From NCBI RefSeq assembly GCF_000819565.1, contig NZ_CP004393.1:3782001-3846000 (forward strand): DNA of 64,000 nt, in the 5' to 3' direction. How positions within the stretch are numbered: position 1 is the first letter of the stretch; each line of letters opens with the position of its first letter. Below, one piece after another: positions 47,837-57,057 of the stretch. The notes under the pieces were generated by a model, which saw nothing but the letters and a program-made list of their open reading frames with translations, was not told where the DNA came from and made no database searches. A program made the position numbers and the translations under genes. The DNA is from Celeribacter indicus. GTDB taxonomy: Bacteria > Pseudomonadota > Alphaproteobacteria > Rhodobacterales > Rhodobacteraceae.

Positions 47837-48820
47837 CTATCGACCGAGGGAATAGAGGGTTTCGACCAGTTCGGTCCCGACCTCGTCCCTTTCGGGGACC
47901 TCCGCCATGGCTTCCCGGAACACCGGGTCCCAGCGGTCCAGCAGGGTGGCGAGTTCGTCATCGCCGACCTTGTGGTAGGTGGCGAGTTCCGCGATCTGGT
48001 CCGCCTCCTTCGCGCTGACTTCGCGCAGGATCGTCGTTCCCTTGACCGTCATCTCATCGGAAATCTCCTGCACGAGCTGTTTCTGCTCGTCGCTCAAGTC
48101 CTCCCAGACATCCATGCCCACGATGGTGACAAGGGAGTTTCCGGCAAAGCCGTAGTCCGAAAAATACGGCGCGACTTCGTAGAGGGAGCTCGACAGGTAG
48201 ATGGAGGAGGAGATCACGGCGCAGTCGATCGTCTTGTTCTGAAGCGCGGTGTAGATATCCGCGGCCGGCAGCGCGACCGGGCTTGCACCGGCGGCTTCGG
48301 CCTGCTTGGCCTGCCACCGGCCGGCAGTCCGGACCTTCTTGCCCTGCCATCCGTCCACGGTGTCGAGGATCTCGCTGGTGCAGGCCATGCCGCCGCCGAA
48401 GGCAGGCATGGCCCACAGGGCCTTCACATCGTACTGCGCCAGCAGCTTCTCGATCGCCGGCATGATCGTGAGCATCGCCTCCTCGGCAGGCGGATCGTTG
48501 ATCGGCACGCTCAGGTTCAGCTCGAGATAGCCGAAGGCGGGGATCGTGCCCGCCATGGACGAGGCCACCCCCATCGCCGCCGGCACCACACTGTCGGCGA
48601 CGGCATCCAGCGTTTCAGGAATGGCGACCAGCGCCCCGTTGAGAACCGGCTCGAAAGTCACCTCGCCGCCGGTCGCCTCGGCCACGGCCTCCGCCCATTC
48701 GATCCCAATGGCGGAGATTTCGCTGCCGCCATTGAACGGCAGGGAATATTTCATGTCCGCCGCCACGGCCTGCGACCCGAAAAGGCACGCGACCAGCGCG
48801 CTTGCAGTCAGTTTGTTCAT
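47837..48820 (-). CDS. TRAP transporter substrate-binding protein (DctP), operon 1
   Basis: The 327-residue precursor has a Sec signal cut after about residue 20 (GSQAVA). The mature protein has the DctP fold, with the conserved region KKVRTAGRWQAKQAEAAGASPVALPAADIYTAL in which the Arg that binds the ligand carboxylate is expected (split view: VRTAGRWQ, PVALPAADIY). The substrate is unknown. It is divergent from a LysR gene across 342 bases. Confidence 0.92.
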   Translation of the reverse strand: MNKLTASALVACLFGSQAVAADMKYSLPFNGGSEISAIGIEWAEAVAEATGGEVTFEPVLNGALVAIPETLDAVADSVVPAAMGVASSMAGTIPAFGYLELNLSVPINDPPAEEAMLTIMPAIEKLLAQYDVKALWAMPAFGGGMACTSEILDTVDGWQGKKVRTAGRWQAKQAEAAGASPVALPAADIYTALQNKTIDCAVISSSIYLSSSLYEVAPYFSDYGFAGNSLVTIVGMDVWEDLSDEQKQLVQEISDEMTVKGTTILREVSAKEADQIAELATYHKVGDDELATLLDRWDPVFREAMAEVPERDEVGTELVETLYSLGR

Positions 48821-49162
48821 TCCGGCTTCCTCCCTTTTTCCATTATGCGACCCCGTCCTCCTCGACGGGGCATCCGATCCGGGCGGCGCGGGCCGCCCCG
48901 TCGCAGAGTTCCGGTTCGGGGGATGACGCGCCGGGCTTCCCGGCCGTCGGCGACCGCCTGAACATCGCGACGGCGTCCGCGGAAGCGGACGGCGACATGG
49001 CAGCGTTCAGGAGGGTGTGCGTATTTTCGGAGACCTGCTCCTCTTCTCGCGGCCGAACCGTCCGCGCCTCCCTCTCCCGATCTTGCTCATAAAATGAATC
49101 CATGCAAATTGATATTCTATGGCACCTTTATGTCCTGAATGAATATCATGGGGGAGAAGACG
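48821..49162. other. 342-base divergent control region between dctP and lysR
   Basis: No gene is supported. A 7-bp hairpin (CCCCGTC 48851-48857 with GACGGGG 48864-48870) lies near dctP. Close to lysR an 8-bp inverted repeat TGATATTC (49110-49117) and GAATATCA (49141-49148) sits in AT-rich DNA and is a candidate site for the LysR protein. Confidence 0.5.
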
Positions 49163-50119
49163 ATGAACGGGCTGAACAACCTCGATCTCAATCTTCTGAA
49201 ACTGTTCGACGCCATCTATCGGGAGCGGAGCGTTTCGGCGGCGGCCGACAGGCTCAACATGACGCAGCCCGCCGCGTCCAACGCCCTGAACCGGCTGCGA
49301 CAGGCGCTCGGCGACCAGCTCTTCGTGCGGACACGCAGCGGGATGGAGCCGACCTTGCTTGCGCAGTCCATCGCCGGCCCGGTTCAGCAGGGGCTGAAGG
49401 AGATAGGGGCCTCGATCCTCGAGGGCATGTCCTTCTGCCCGGAGGAGTCCGAACGAAGCTTCACGATGCTGGCGACCGATGTCGGGGAGGAGACCTATAT
49501 CGCCGCGCTGATGAAAATCCTCGAGACCTCGGCGCCGAATATCGACATCAGGGTTCTCGAGGCACCGCTGGAGGATTACGAGAACCTGCTCGAATTCGGC
49601 TATGCCGATTTCGCCATCGGCCGATTGGAAATCTCCGACAGGTTCATGAGGGAGCATATCGCGAGTTGCTGCTATTCGGTGCTGCTTTGCGCGCAATATG
49701 CCGAGGAGATCGGCGTGGCCGAGGACAGCGTCATCCCCTATGAGCTGTATCTTTCGCTTCGGCATGTGAACGTGCTGACGCGGGCGACCCCGGCCAATCG
49801 CCATCCGGTCGACATGGCCCTGCGGCAGATGAACGGCCAGAGAAGGGTCGTTCTGACCCTGCCGCACGCCTCGGTTCTGTCGGGGATCCTGCCCGGCACG
49901 ACGCTGGTCGCGACCGTTCCGGGACCGGCGATCGAGCCGCTTCGTGCGCGGGCCAATCTCGTGCAGGCCCGGCTGCCGTTCGAGACGGAGATGCTGCACG
50001 TCCTCCTAGTCTGGCACCGACGTCAGCAACTGGACAAGGGCCATAGCTGGATGCGGGACCAGTTCCGGGCCATGCCGATGACCTCCTGGGATCTGTCGGA
50101 CATGCGCGCCACCGGATGA
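49163..50119 (+). CDS. LysR-family transcriptional regulator (NodD/PcpR-like branch)
   Basis: I chose the ATG at 49163, because GGGGGAGAA ends a few bases upstream and the protein then begins MNGLNNLDLNLLKLFDAIY like the family; an ATG at 49139 is possible. The 318-residue protein has the N-terminal helix-turn-helix (AADRLNMTQPAASNALNRLR). It lies between divergent TRAP operon 1 and the co-directional TPP-enzyme gene; a perfect T-N11-A site in front of the latter suggests that as target. Confidence 0.92.
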   Translation: MNGLNNLDLNLLKLFDAIYRERSVSAAADRLNMTQPAASNALNRLRQALGDQLFVRTRSGMEPTLLAQSIAGPVQQGLKEIGASILEGMSFCPEESERSFTMLATDVGEETYIAALMKILETSAPNIDIRVLEAPLEDYENLLEFGYADFAIGRLEISDRFMREHIASCCYSVLLCAQYAEEIGVAEDSVIPYELYLSLRHVNVLTRATPANRHPVDMALRQMNGQRRVVLTLPHASVLSGILPGTTLVATVPGPAIEPLRARANLVQARLPFETEMLHVLLVWHRRQQLDKGHSWMRDQFRAMPMTSWDLSDMRATG

Positions 50120-50146
50120 CGGATCCATCATTCATCCAGGTGATTT

Positions 50147-50165
50147 TTGACCTCCCATAAATCAA
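50147..50165. promoter_or_regulatory. LysR-type TTGA-N11-TCAA site upstream of the TPP enzyme
   Basis: TTGA (50147-50150) and TCAA (50162-50165) are separated by exactly 11 bases, the classical LysR half-site spacing. It lies about 130 bases before the TPP-enzyme ATG and 28 after the lysR stop. Confidence 0.55.
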
Positions 50166-50294
50166 TTTGAGAAACGGACGGCTCCGGGAGTAGCCTCCCC
50201 GAGGGCGCGCTCCCGACCGCGGGCGCCCCTGTCCCTCGGGGCGGGAGCCGCGGCCCGGACGCGCCGTTCGGATTGTTCGGGAGGAGATTGTCCA

Positions 50295-52019
50295 ATGGGA
50301 CACACTGGGAAAACTGAGCGGGACATGGTGCCGGCCCGCGGCGCGGATGCGGTCTTTACCGGGGCCGATCTCGTGGTCGATACGCTCGTCAGGCTGGGCG
50401 CGGAGAAGGTCTTCAACATCGTCGGCCTCGGCATGCTCGGACTCGGGCGGGCGTTCCTCAACCGGCGCAACGAGATCGGCTATGTCGGCCATCTCAATGA
50501 GACCAACCTGAGCCTGATGGCGCAGGGCTATGCCCGGCAGACCGGCAAGCCCACGTTCTGCATCGTGTACCACTCGTCGGGCACGGCGCTCGCCATGATG
50601 TCGCTCACGACGGCCTGGGCCGACAACGTGCCGATGGTGCTCGTGTCGACCACCGGCGCGCGCATGACGAGCGGCCGCGATCAATATGCCGCGACGCCCC
50701 GGTCCCTGACCGAGATGAGCACGCAATACAGCAAGTGGACCTACGATATCACCACGCCCGAGCGTATTCCGGAAATCCTTGCGCGGGCCTGGGAAATCGC
50801 CTCGACGCCGCCGATGGGACCGGTCCATATCTCGATCCCCTCGGATCTCTACGACGTCGAGTTGAGCGGCCCCCTGCCGCGGGAGGATTTTTCCCGGCTG
50901 CAATGTTACAGCGATCCCTGCGCGGAGGAGGCCGGACTTGCCGCCGCCGCCGCGCTGCTGCGCGACGCGCAGCGCCCGGTCCTGCTCTGTGGCAGCGAGG
51001 TCGGCCGGCTGCGCACCGTGGAGGAAATGGTCGCCCTGGCAGAGGCGCTCGGCGCGCCGGTGATCTCGGAACAGGATCCGTCCTTCCTCGGCTTCCCGAC
51101 CAGCCATCCGCAATATGTCGGGACGCCGGCGGCGAACAAGGCGCTTTTGCAGGAGGCCGATGCGGCGCTCGCCATCGGCTATGAATTCACTGAAAAGGGG
51201 GATTTCGGCGAAAAGCCGATCCTGCCTTCCTCCGCCCGGCTCGTGACCCTGTCGGCGGATCCGATGCTTCTGGCCAAGCAGCTCTGGCCGGATCTCGCGC
51301 TGCTCGGACATCCGGGACCGAGCCTGCGGCGCCTCGCAGAATTGCTCGAGGCGCAGCCGGTCGCGGCGGATGCGAAGGCGCGGCATCTCGGGCGCTGCGC
51401 GGCGCAGCGCGAAATCCGTGCGGCGGCCGTCGCGGAGGCGGAGGCAATGCCGGGCGATCAGTCTCCCCTGCCGCAGAAAAAGCTCCTTCGGGAGGTTTAT
51501 GGCCGTTGCGGCAAGGACTGGATCGTCATCCAGGCCGGCAGCACGCTCGGCTGGCATGTCGACACGATGTATGAATTCGACGATCCGCTGAATTTCCACG
51601 CCGTGTCCGGCAAGGCCAGTGCCCAGGGCTGGGGCGCGCCGGCGGCGATGGGGATCCAGATGGGCGCGCCGGACCGCCGTGTGGTGGCGCTGCTCGGCGA
51701 CGGGAACCTGATGTTCAGCGCCACCTGCATCTGGGGCGCCGCGCAGCACGATCTGCCCGTGGTGTTCATCGTCAACAACAACCAGGGCTGGCTCTGCGTC
51801 CCGGACGGGATGGACGCCGTCTATGGCACCAGTACGGAAAGCGCCGCGCGGGATGCGATGGCCTGGACCTGGGGCGGCGCGCCGATCGACTACACCGGCT
51901 TCGCGCGCAGTCTCGGGCTCGAGGCGGAACGGGTCACGACCGCGGACGAACTCGGCGCCAGCCTGGAGAAGGCCAAGGCGAGCAACCGGCCCTGGCTGAT
52001 CGAGGTGATCGGGGAATAG
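50295..52019 (+). CDS. Thiamine diphosphate-dependent enzyme (acetolactate synthase/benzoylformate decarboxylase type), substrate unknown
   Basis: The 574-residue product has the three domains of 2-oxoacid decarboxylase/carboligase-type TPP enzymes. The catalytic Glu is E69 (N-E-T, where relatives have H-E); the Mg/TPP motif G-D-G-N...N-N-N is LLGDGNLMF to IVNNNQGW near 460-490. The central domain (RPVLLCGSEVGRL near 215) is of the NAD/FAD-fold type. It is not the sulfoacetaldehyde acetyltransferase Xsc or IlvB by motif. Its neighbours (TRAP importers, aminotransferase, Lrp regulator) suggest it acts on a 2-oxo acid made by transamination; this is inference. Confidence 0.82.
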   Translation: MGHTGKTERDMVPARGADAVFTGADLVVDTLVRLGAEKVFNIVGLGMLGLGRAFLNRRNEIGYVGHLNETNLSLMAQGYARQTGKPTFCIVYHSSGTALAMMSLTTAWADNVPMVLVSTTGARMTSGRDQYAATPRSLTEMSTQYSKWTYDITTPERIPEILARAWEIASTPPMGPVHISIPSDLYDVELSGPLPREDFSRLQCYSDPCAEEAGLAAAAALLRDAQRPVLLCGSEVGRLRTVEEMVALAEALGAPVISEQDPSFLGFPTSHPQYVGTPAANKALLQEADAALAIGYEFTEKGDFGEKPILPSSARLVTLSADPMLLAKQLWPDLALLGHPGPSLRRLAELLEAQPVAADAKARHLGRCAAQREIRAAAVAEAEAMPGDQSPLPQKKLLREVYGRCGKDWIVIQAGSTLGWHVDTMYEFDDPLNFHAVSGKASAQGWGAPAAMGIQMGAPDRRVVALLGDGNLMFSATCIWGAAQHDLPVVFIVNNNQGWLCVPDGMDAVYGTSTESAARDAMAWTWGGAPIDYTGFARSLGLEAERVTTADELGASLEKAKASNRPWLIEVIGE

Positions 52020-52070
52020 ATCCCGCGTTACCGCCGGGCGGTCCCGTGATCCGGGCCGCCCGGCGAAAGC

Positions 52071-53369
52071 TCAGTAATCGAGCAGGAGGCGCGGCAGGGC
52101 AAGCGACAGATCGGGCAGGAAGGTCACGATCACCGTCATCGGCAGATGGCAGCACAGCAGCGCCCGGATCGTCGGTCCGGCCACCTCCCTCACCGAGCTC
52201 CGCCCCACCGAGACGGCGACGAACAGCAGCGGCGCGCAGGGCGGCGATACGTTGCCGAGCCCAAGGTTGGTTCCGACGATTGCCGCAAAGTGGATCGGGT
52301 CCACTCCCGCCTGCGTCGCCAGCGGCATGAGGATGACAGCGGCCAGAATCGAGCCGGAGACATCGTCGACCAGCATCCCCATCACCAGCATCACGAGGTT
52401 GATGAGCAACAGGACCACGTAGCGGTTTTGCGAGAGATCGGCGATCCCCGCCGCGATGGACGCCGGAAGCCCCTCCAGGATCATCAGCCGGCTCAGGTTG
52501 AAGAGGAAAAAGATGATGATGACGAAACTGCCGGTCTGCACCACGGCATCGAACAGCGTCCGGCCCAGTTCCTTCACCGTCAGACCGCGATAGACGAAGA
52601 TCCCGACGGGCACGGCATAGAGGATGGAGATCGCCGCCGCCTCGGTCGGCGTCGTCAGCCCCGAATAGATCCCGCCGAGGATGATCGGCGGCAGCGCCAG
52701 CGCGAAGGCTCCCTTGCGCAGAGCACCGACCACGTCGGTCGCGCGCACGCGGTATTCGACAGCCGCTTTCGGATCTTCGGGGAATTTCCGCACGACGCGC
52801 CAGTTGTAGATGCAGTAGACCCCGGCAAGCAAAATGCCGGGCACCACCGTGGACAGGAAGCAGGCGGCGACCGACAGGTTCGCCGTCATCGCGAAGACGA
52901 TCATCGGAATGCTCGGCGGGATCATCAGGGCGAGGACGGAGGAACATCCGACCAGGGCGGTGGCGTAGGATCTCGGATAGCCGGCGGCCTCCATGCGCGG
53001 GATCATGATCGACCCCACGCCGGCGATTGCCGCCGCACCGCTGCCGGAAATGGCACCGAACAGCGCACAGGAGATGACCGTGACCGCCCCGAACCCGCTG
53101 CGGCGCCCGCCGAGGAACACATCCACCACGCGGATCATCGCCTCGGATATGCCGCTGCGCGCCATCACCGTGCCGGAGATGATGAAGAGCGGCGCGGACA
53201 GGAGCGCATAGCTGCCGAGTTGCTGGAACGCCGAGGGCGCCAGATAGGCAAGATCCTGTCCCGCCGCGAGGGCGAAGACGATGACACCGGCGCCGACCGC
53301 GAAGGCGACGGGCACCTCGACGAGCAGGAGAACGACGATCAGGACGATCGAGAGGGAGGCGACGATCAT
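52071..53369 (-). CDS. TRAP transporter large permease (DctM), operon 2
   Basis: The ATG at 53369 gives 432 residues; the frame is open much further upstream but only antiparallel to dctQ. DctM landmarks are CALFGAISGSGAAAIAGVGS (near 83) and ALMIPPSIPMIVFA near 145. It overlaps the dctQ stop by four bases (ATGA) and is convergent with the TPP-enzyme gene, 51 bases apart. Confidence 0.94.
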   Translation of the reverse strand: MIVASLSIVLIVVLLLVEVPVAFAVGAGVIVFALAAGQDLAYLAPSAFQQLGSYALLSAPLFIISGTVMARSGISEAMIRVVDVFLGGRRSGFGAVTVISCALFGAISGSGAAAIAGVGSIMIPRMEAAGYPRSYATALVGCSSVLALMIPPSIPMIVFAMTANLSVAACFLSTVVPGILLAGVYCIYNWRVVRKFPEDPKAAVEYRVRATDVVGALRKGAFALALPPIILGGIYSGLTTPTEAAAISILYAVPVGIFVYRGLTVKELGRTLFDAVVQTGSFVIIIFFLFNLSRLMILEGLPASIAAGIADLSQNRYVVLLLINLVMLVMGMLVDDVSGSILAAVILMPLATQAGVDPIHFAAIVGTNLGLGNVSPPCAPLLFVAVSVGRSSVREVAGPTIRALLCCHLPMTVIVTFLPDLSLALPRLLLDY

Positions 53370-53878
53370 TCCGCACCTGCCGGATCGGCGGTCCGCCCCT
53401 GCACACGCCTCAGCGCCTCCACCAGGAACCACAGCACCATGACGGAAAAGGCGAGGGCGAAGCTCGCCGTCCAGAGCCATCTCGGCCATCCGAGATAGGG
53501 GCTGACCCGGCCGATCTGCGCCTGTCTCAGCGTGTAGGCGACGGAGGTCCAGGCATAGACCCCGCACACCGCGGCACAGACGAGCGACGCGCCCGCGCGC
53601 AGGATGCGCAGCCGGCCGTCGCCGGGATCGAGGCTGTTGAGGAAACCGCCTCGGACATGGGCATCCAGCCGCGTGGCGAAAGCCGCCCCGAGCGCGTAGA
53701 GCCAGAGCCCCGCCAGCACCGCCAGTTCCTCGAACCCGAGGAAGGGCGAGGTGAGGAAATAGCGCATCGCGGTCTGGACGATCATCAGCGCCGCGAGCGC
53801 GATGCCGGAAAAGACGGCCATGAGGCGCATGGCCGTCTCTCCGGCACGGATGAGGGAAGTGAAGTCGCGCATGTCCAT
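53366..53878 (-). CDS. TRAP transporter small permease (DctQ), operon 2
   Basis: The ATG at 53878 (Met-Asp-Met start) gives 170 residues with four helices. The conserved second-helix region reads FLGFEELAVLAGLWLYALGAA. The gap of 73 bases to dctP holds a perfect hairpin, so expression may be lower than that of dctP. Confidence 0.88.
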   Translation of the reverse strand: MDMRDFTSLIRAGETAMRLMAVFSGIALAALMIVQTAMRYFLTSPFLGFEELAVLAGLWLYALGAAFATRLDAHVRGGFLNSLDPGDGRLRILRAGASLVCAAVCGVYAWTSVAYTLRQAQIGRVSPYLGWPRWLWTASFALAFSVMVLWFLVEALRRVQGRTADPAGAE

Positions 53879-53896
53879 GCCCTGTGTTCTGGAGCC

Positions 53897-53942
53897 GGTC
53901 GCAGAGAGCCGCCGGCACCGGGCGAGACGGCTCTCTGCGACC
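53897..53942. repeat. Perfect 15-bp inverted repeat between dctP and dctQ
   Basis: GGTCGCAGAGAGCCG (53897-53911) and CGGCTCTCTGCGACC (53928-53942) pair perfectly with a 16-base loop, just after the dctP stop. There is no T-run on the minus strand. It probably partly terminates transcription or protects the dctP mRNA end. Confidence 0.75.
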
Positions 53943-53951
53943 TGTCGCCTT

Positions 53952-54983
53952 TTACTGAAGCCCCGCCGCCTCATTGACGCGGGCCAGGAGATCCGCGCCG
54001 AAGCTCTCCTCGGCATAGGGCCATTCGGCCGCCCGGACCGCCTGTTTCGCCTTGTCCATCTGCTCAGGCGTCAGGTCGACCACGGCAATGCCCGCGTCCC
54101 GGACCTTCGCCTCGTATTCCTCGTCGATCCCGATGGCCATGTCCCAGACATCCGCGAGTGTCCTGTCGACGGCCTCCTGGATCTGCGCGCGATCGGCATC
54201 GGGAAGACCGCTCCACCAGCTGTCGTTCACGAACCAGTAGGTCGCCTCGAAATATTCATTGGTCCGGATATAAGACCCGATGACATCGCGCATCTGCCAG
54301 ATCTCGGGAATGGGGGCGAAGGCCCTCGCATCGACGGTTCCGAGCTGCATCGCCGTATAGACCTCGGTGAAGGGGATCGGCACGGGGGAGAAGCCCATGG
54401 CCGTGTATTTCACCCGCGCGATCGGCAGGCCGGGAACACGCAGCTTCAGCCCCGCCGCGTCTTCCGGGAAATTCACAGGCACCGCGCTCTCGCCCTTGCG
54501 CATCGCGATGCCGCCGAAGCCGGTGGGCACGACGCCGAGGCTGCGCACGTCGAATTCCTGGAAGATGTCGTTGAGGACATCCTCCATCGGACCGCCCGCC
54601 CCGTAGAGTGTCCTGGCGCTTTCCCAGTCATCCGCGAGATAGCCCATGAAAATGACGTCCAGCCGCGGGTCGAGCGTGCTGTCCGGGCTGGTGAAGGCCA
54701 TGGGGATCACGCCCTCCATGACCTGCTCGTAGAGCGCTTCGAACCCGCCGAGATCGCCGCCGGGATGGTAGTCCACGGTGTATGTGCCGCCGGTCGTCTC
54801 CGCGAGATTCTCGATGAAGGCCTCGGACAGGCGATGATAGATGTGGTCGGTGGGCTGCGGATGCGCGAGCAGGATTTTCTCGGCCGCGGCCGGACCGGCG
54901 GACATCAGGCTGCCTGCGGACAGGCATGCCGTCAAAAACAGTGTTGCCACACCAGGCTTCGGGTTTTCCCTGAGCGTTGCCAT
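53952..54983 (-). CDS. TRAP transporter substrate-binding protein (DctP), operon 2
   Basis: The 343-residue precursor has a long signal peptide cut near residue 34 (GPAAA). Landmarks of the DctP fold are YTVDYHPGGDLGGFEALYEQV (near 70) and LKLRVPGLPIARVKYTAMG (near 175), with the ligand-binding Arg expected in LRVPGLP. It lies 45 bases after the aminotransferase stop, so the two may be co-transcribed. Substrate unknown; an amino acid or its oxo acid is plausible. Confidence 0.92.
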   Translation of the reverse strand: MATLRENPKPGVATLFLTACLSAGSLMSAGPAAAEKILLAHPQPTDHIYHRLSEAFIENLAETTGGTYTVDYHPGGDLGGFEALYEQVMEGVIPMAFTSPDSTLDPRLDVIFMGYLADDWESARTLYGAGGPMEDVLNDIFQEFDVRSLGVVPTGFGGIAMRKGESAVPVNFPEDAAGLKLRVPGLPIARVKYTAMGFSPVPIPFTEVYTAMQLGTVDARAFAPIPEIWQMRDVIGSYIRTNEYFEATYWFVNDSWWSGLPDADRAQIQEAVDRTLADVWDMAIGIDEEYEAKVRDAGIAVVDLTPEQMDKAKQAVRAAEWPYAEESFGADLLARVNEAAGLQ

Positions 54984-55028
54984 ATGTCGTCTCCTTTGCA
55001 GTTCAGCGTGAAAAGATGGGATCGGAAC

Positions 55029-56369
55029 TCATCGGCCCCGCGCAAGCGCAAGCTCGACATCGTCGAGAACCCGGCCGAGGCGCGTGAAGATCTCGTCCAC
55101 GTCCTCCCGGTTCGAATTGAGCGGTGGCGCGAAGGCCAGGGTGGGGCCGATCGCCCGGAGCAGGAGGCCATGCGCCCTGCCCCGCTCGGCGATGAACTCC
55201 GCCATCCGGTCGATCTCGGGCAGCGGCGTGCGGGTCGCCTTGTCCCCGGTCAGCTCGATGGCGCAGAGCATGCCGACGCCGCGCACGTCGCCGACGATGG
55301 CGCGCCCGGCCTCGCGCTCCGCGAGCGCCTGCATATAGGCCCCGGTCTCGCGGGCGCGCGCGACGACGTCCATTTCCTCATAGATATCCAGGACCTCGTT
55401 GGCGACCGCGGCCGCCACCGGGTGCGCGCAATAGGTGGCGCTATGCGCGAAATGGCCGACACGACCGGCCTGCACCAGCAAGGCATCGAAGATCCTGTCG
55501 TTGACGAGCACCGCCGAAATCGGCGCCATGCCCGCGGAGAGCGCCTTTGCACAGCTCAGCATGTCGGGTTTGAGGTCGTAGGTGGTCGATCCCCACATCT
55601 CCCCGGTGCGCGCAAAACCGCAGATCACCTCGTCCACGATGAAGAGGATGTCGTACTTGTGCAGGATATCCTGCACGCGGGCGAAGTAGCCTTCGGGCGG
55701 GGGAACGGCACCCCCCGCACCGAGAACCGGTTCCGCGATGAACCCGCCGATGGTCTCGGGGCCTTCCGCGAGGATCAGGTTCTCGAGTTCCTCGGCGAGC
55801 CGGGCGGAATAGTCTTCCTCGCTTTCCCCGTCCTCGTGGAAACGGTAGTAATGCGGCATCGAGACATGCAGGAAATCCTGGAGAGGCACACCGAAATCGC
55901 GGTGCATGTCGGGCTTGCCCGAGGCGCTGATCGAGGCGCAGGTGCTGCCGTGGTAGCCCATCTGCCGACCGATGATCTTGCGCTTTTCCGGCTTGCCGAG
56001 GATCGTGTGATAGTGCCACACGAGCTTGATCGCGACATCGTTCGCCTCTGATCCGGAGCACTGGAAGAGCGCCTTCGACATCGGCACGGGCGCCATCTCC
56101 ACCAGCCGTTCGGCCAGCCGGGCGCCCATCGGGTGCGTGTAATGCGCCTGTGTATGATAATATCCAAGCCGGCTCATCTGGTCATAGGCGGCACGGGCCA
56201 GCCGCTCCTGGCTGAAACCCAGCGAGGCGCACCAGAGACCGGAGGTCGCGTCGATGTATCCCTGCCCGTGCTCGTCATAGACCCATGCCCCCTCGCCGCG
56301 GTCGATCACGAACGGGCCCTGCCGGAGGTGTCGGGCCAGGTTCGTCTGGGGGTGGAGGAAGCTTGCCAC
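55029..56369 (-). CDS. Class III (omega-amino acid/pyruvate type) aminotransferase
   Basis: This 446-residue PLP enzyme has SGSEANDVAIKLVWHYH, GYHGST, the Asp of VDEVICGFARTG and the PLP Lys in SCAKALSAGMAP (near 283). Relatives transfer amino groups from omega-amino acids, taurine or diamines to pyruvate or 2-oxoglutarate. The start is GTG at 56369. It is divergent from an Lrp-type gene and followed by TRAP operon 2, suggesting use of an imported amine or amino acid. Confidence 0.92.
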   Translation of the reverse strand: MASFLHPQTNLARHLRQGPFVIDRGEGAWVYDEHGQGYIDATSGLWCASLGFSQERLARAAYDQMSRLGYYHTQAHYTHPMGARLAERLVEMAPVPMSKALFQCSGSEANDVAIKLVWHYHTILGKPEKRKIIGRQMGYHGSTCASISASGKPDMHRDFGVPLQDFLHVSMPHYYRFHEDGESEEDYSARLAEELENLILAEGPETIGGFIAEPVLGAGGAVPPPEGYFARVQDILHKYDILFIVDEVICGFARTGEMWGSTTYDLKPDMLSCAKALSAGMAPISAVLVNDRIFDALLVQAGRVGHFAHSATYCAHPVAAAVANEVLDIYEEMDVVARARETGAYMQALAEREAGRAIVGDVRGVGMLCAIELTGDKATRTPLPEIDRMAEFIAERGRAHGLLLRAIGPTLAFAPPLNSNREDVDEIFTRLGRVLDDVELALARGR

Positions 56370-56607
56370 GTCCGCGTCTTAGATCGAATTCGCCTGTATC
56401 TGCACTGTCCCGCTCCCCGCGTTTCCTGAACCGCCGCATATGCGTCACGAAGGGGCCGGCCCTGCCCAAAAATGTCGCTTGGGCGCGTCGACTCCGCTGT
56501 CGTGCAAGGGGAAAATATCATGGGTCCCTGCGGCAGATCTTGCCTGACCGCGCAACATCCTGCCAAATGAGAGCCTTGGTGAAAGATTCTGCCAACCGGG
56601 TCGCAGC

Positions 56608-57057
56608 ATGGACAGTTTTGATCAGAAAATCGTGCAAGAGTTGCAGCGGAACGGCCGCATCACCAATGCGGAACTCGCGGAAAAGATCGGGCTGTCGCAA
56701 TCGGCCTGCCTGCGGCGCACGAAGAATCTCGAGCATTCCGGCGTCATCCGCGGCTATTCGGCGATCGTCACGAAACCGGCCGATGACACGCCGCTGATGT
56801 TCGTGCAGATCACGCTCGACAAGCAATCCCGTGAGAATTTCCTGCGCTTCGACGAGAAGGTGCGAAAATGCAGCAGCGTCCTCGGCTGCTATCTCGTGAC
56901 CGGCCCCTTCGATTACCTGCTGATCCTCCGCCCGAACGATTTCGCGGATTTCAACGAGATCTTCCACCAGGAACTCTCCGCCCTCCCGGATGTCGCGCGC
57001 CGCATCTCCTATTCGGTGGTGCGGACGGTCGTCGGAGGGCGGGACCTGGTGAGTTGA
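56608..57057 (+). CDS. Lrp/AsnC-family transcriptional regulator
   Basis: The 149-residue protein has an N-terminal helix-turn-helix (FDQKIVQELQRNGRITNAELAEKIGLSQSACLRR, residues 4-37, in family form: ITNAELAEKIGLS) and a C-terminal RAM effector domain (VLGCYLVTGPFDYLLIL near 92). Lrp proteins often sense an amino acid and control the neighbouring gene; here the aminotransferase lies divergent across 238 bases. I saw no clear operator in that gap. Confidence 0.92.
   Translation: MDSFDQKIVQELQRNGRITNAELAEKIGLSQSACLRRTKNLEHSGVIRGYSAIVTKPADDTPLMFVQITLDKQSRENFLRFDEKVRKCSSVLGCYLVTGPFDYLLILRPNDFADFNEIFHQELSALPDVARRISYSVVRTVVGGRDLVS

Noticed and set aside
50295..52019. Sulfoacetaldehyde acetyltransferase (Xsc) of a taurine pathway
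   Set aside because: TRAP transporter and aminotransferase nearby suggested taurine, but the N-terminal motifs around the catalytic Glu do not fit Xsc, and no phosphotransacetylase gene is adjacent.
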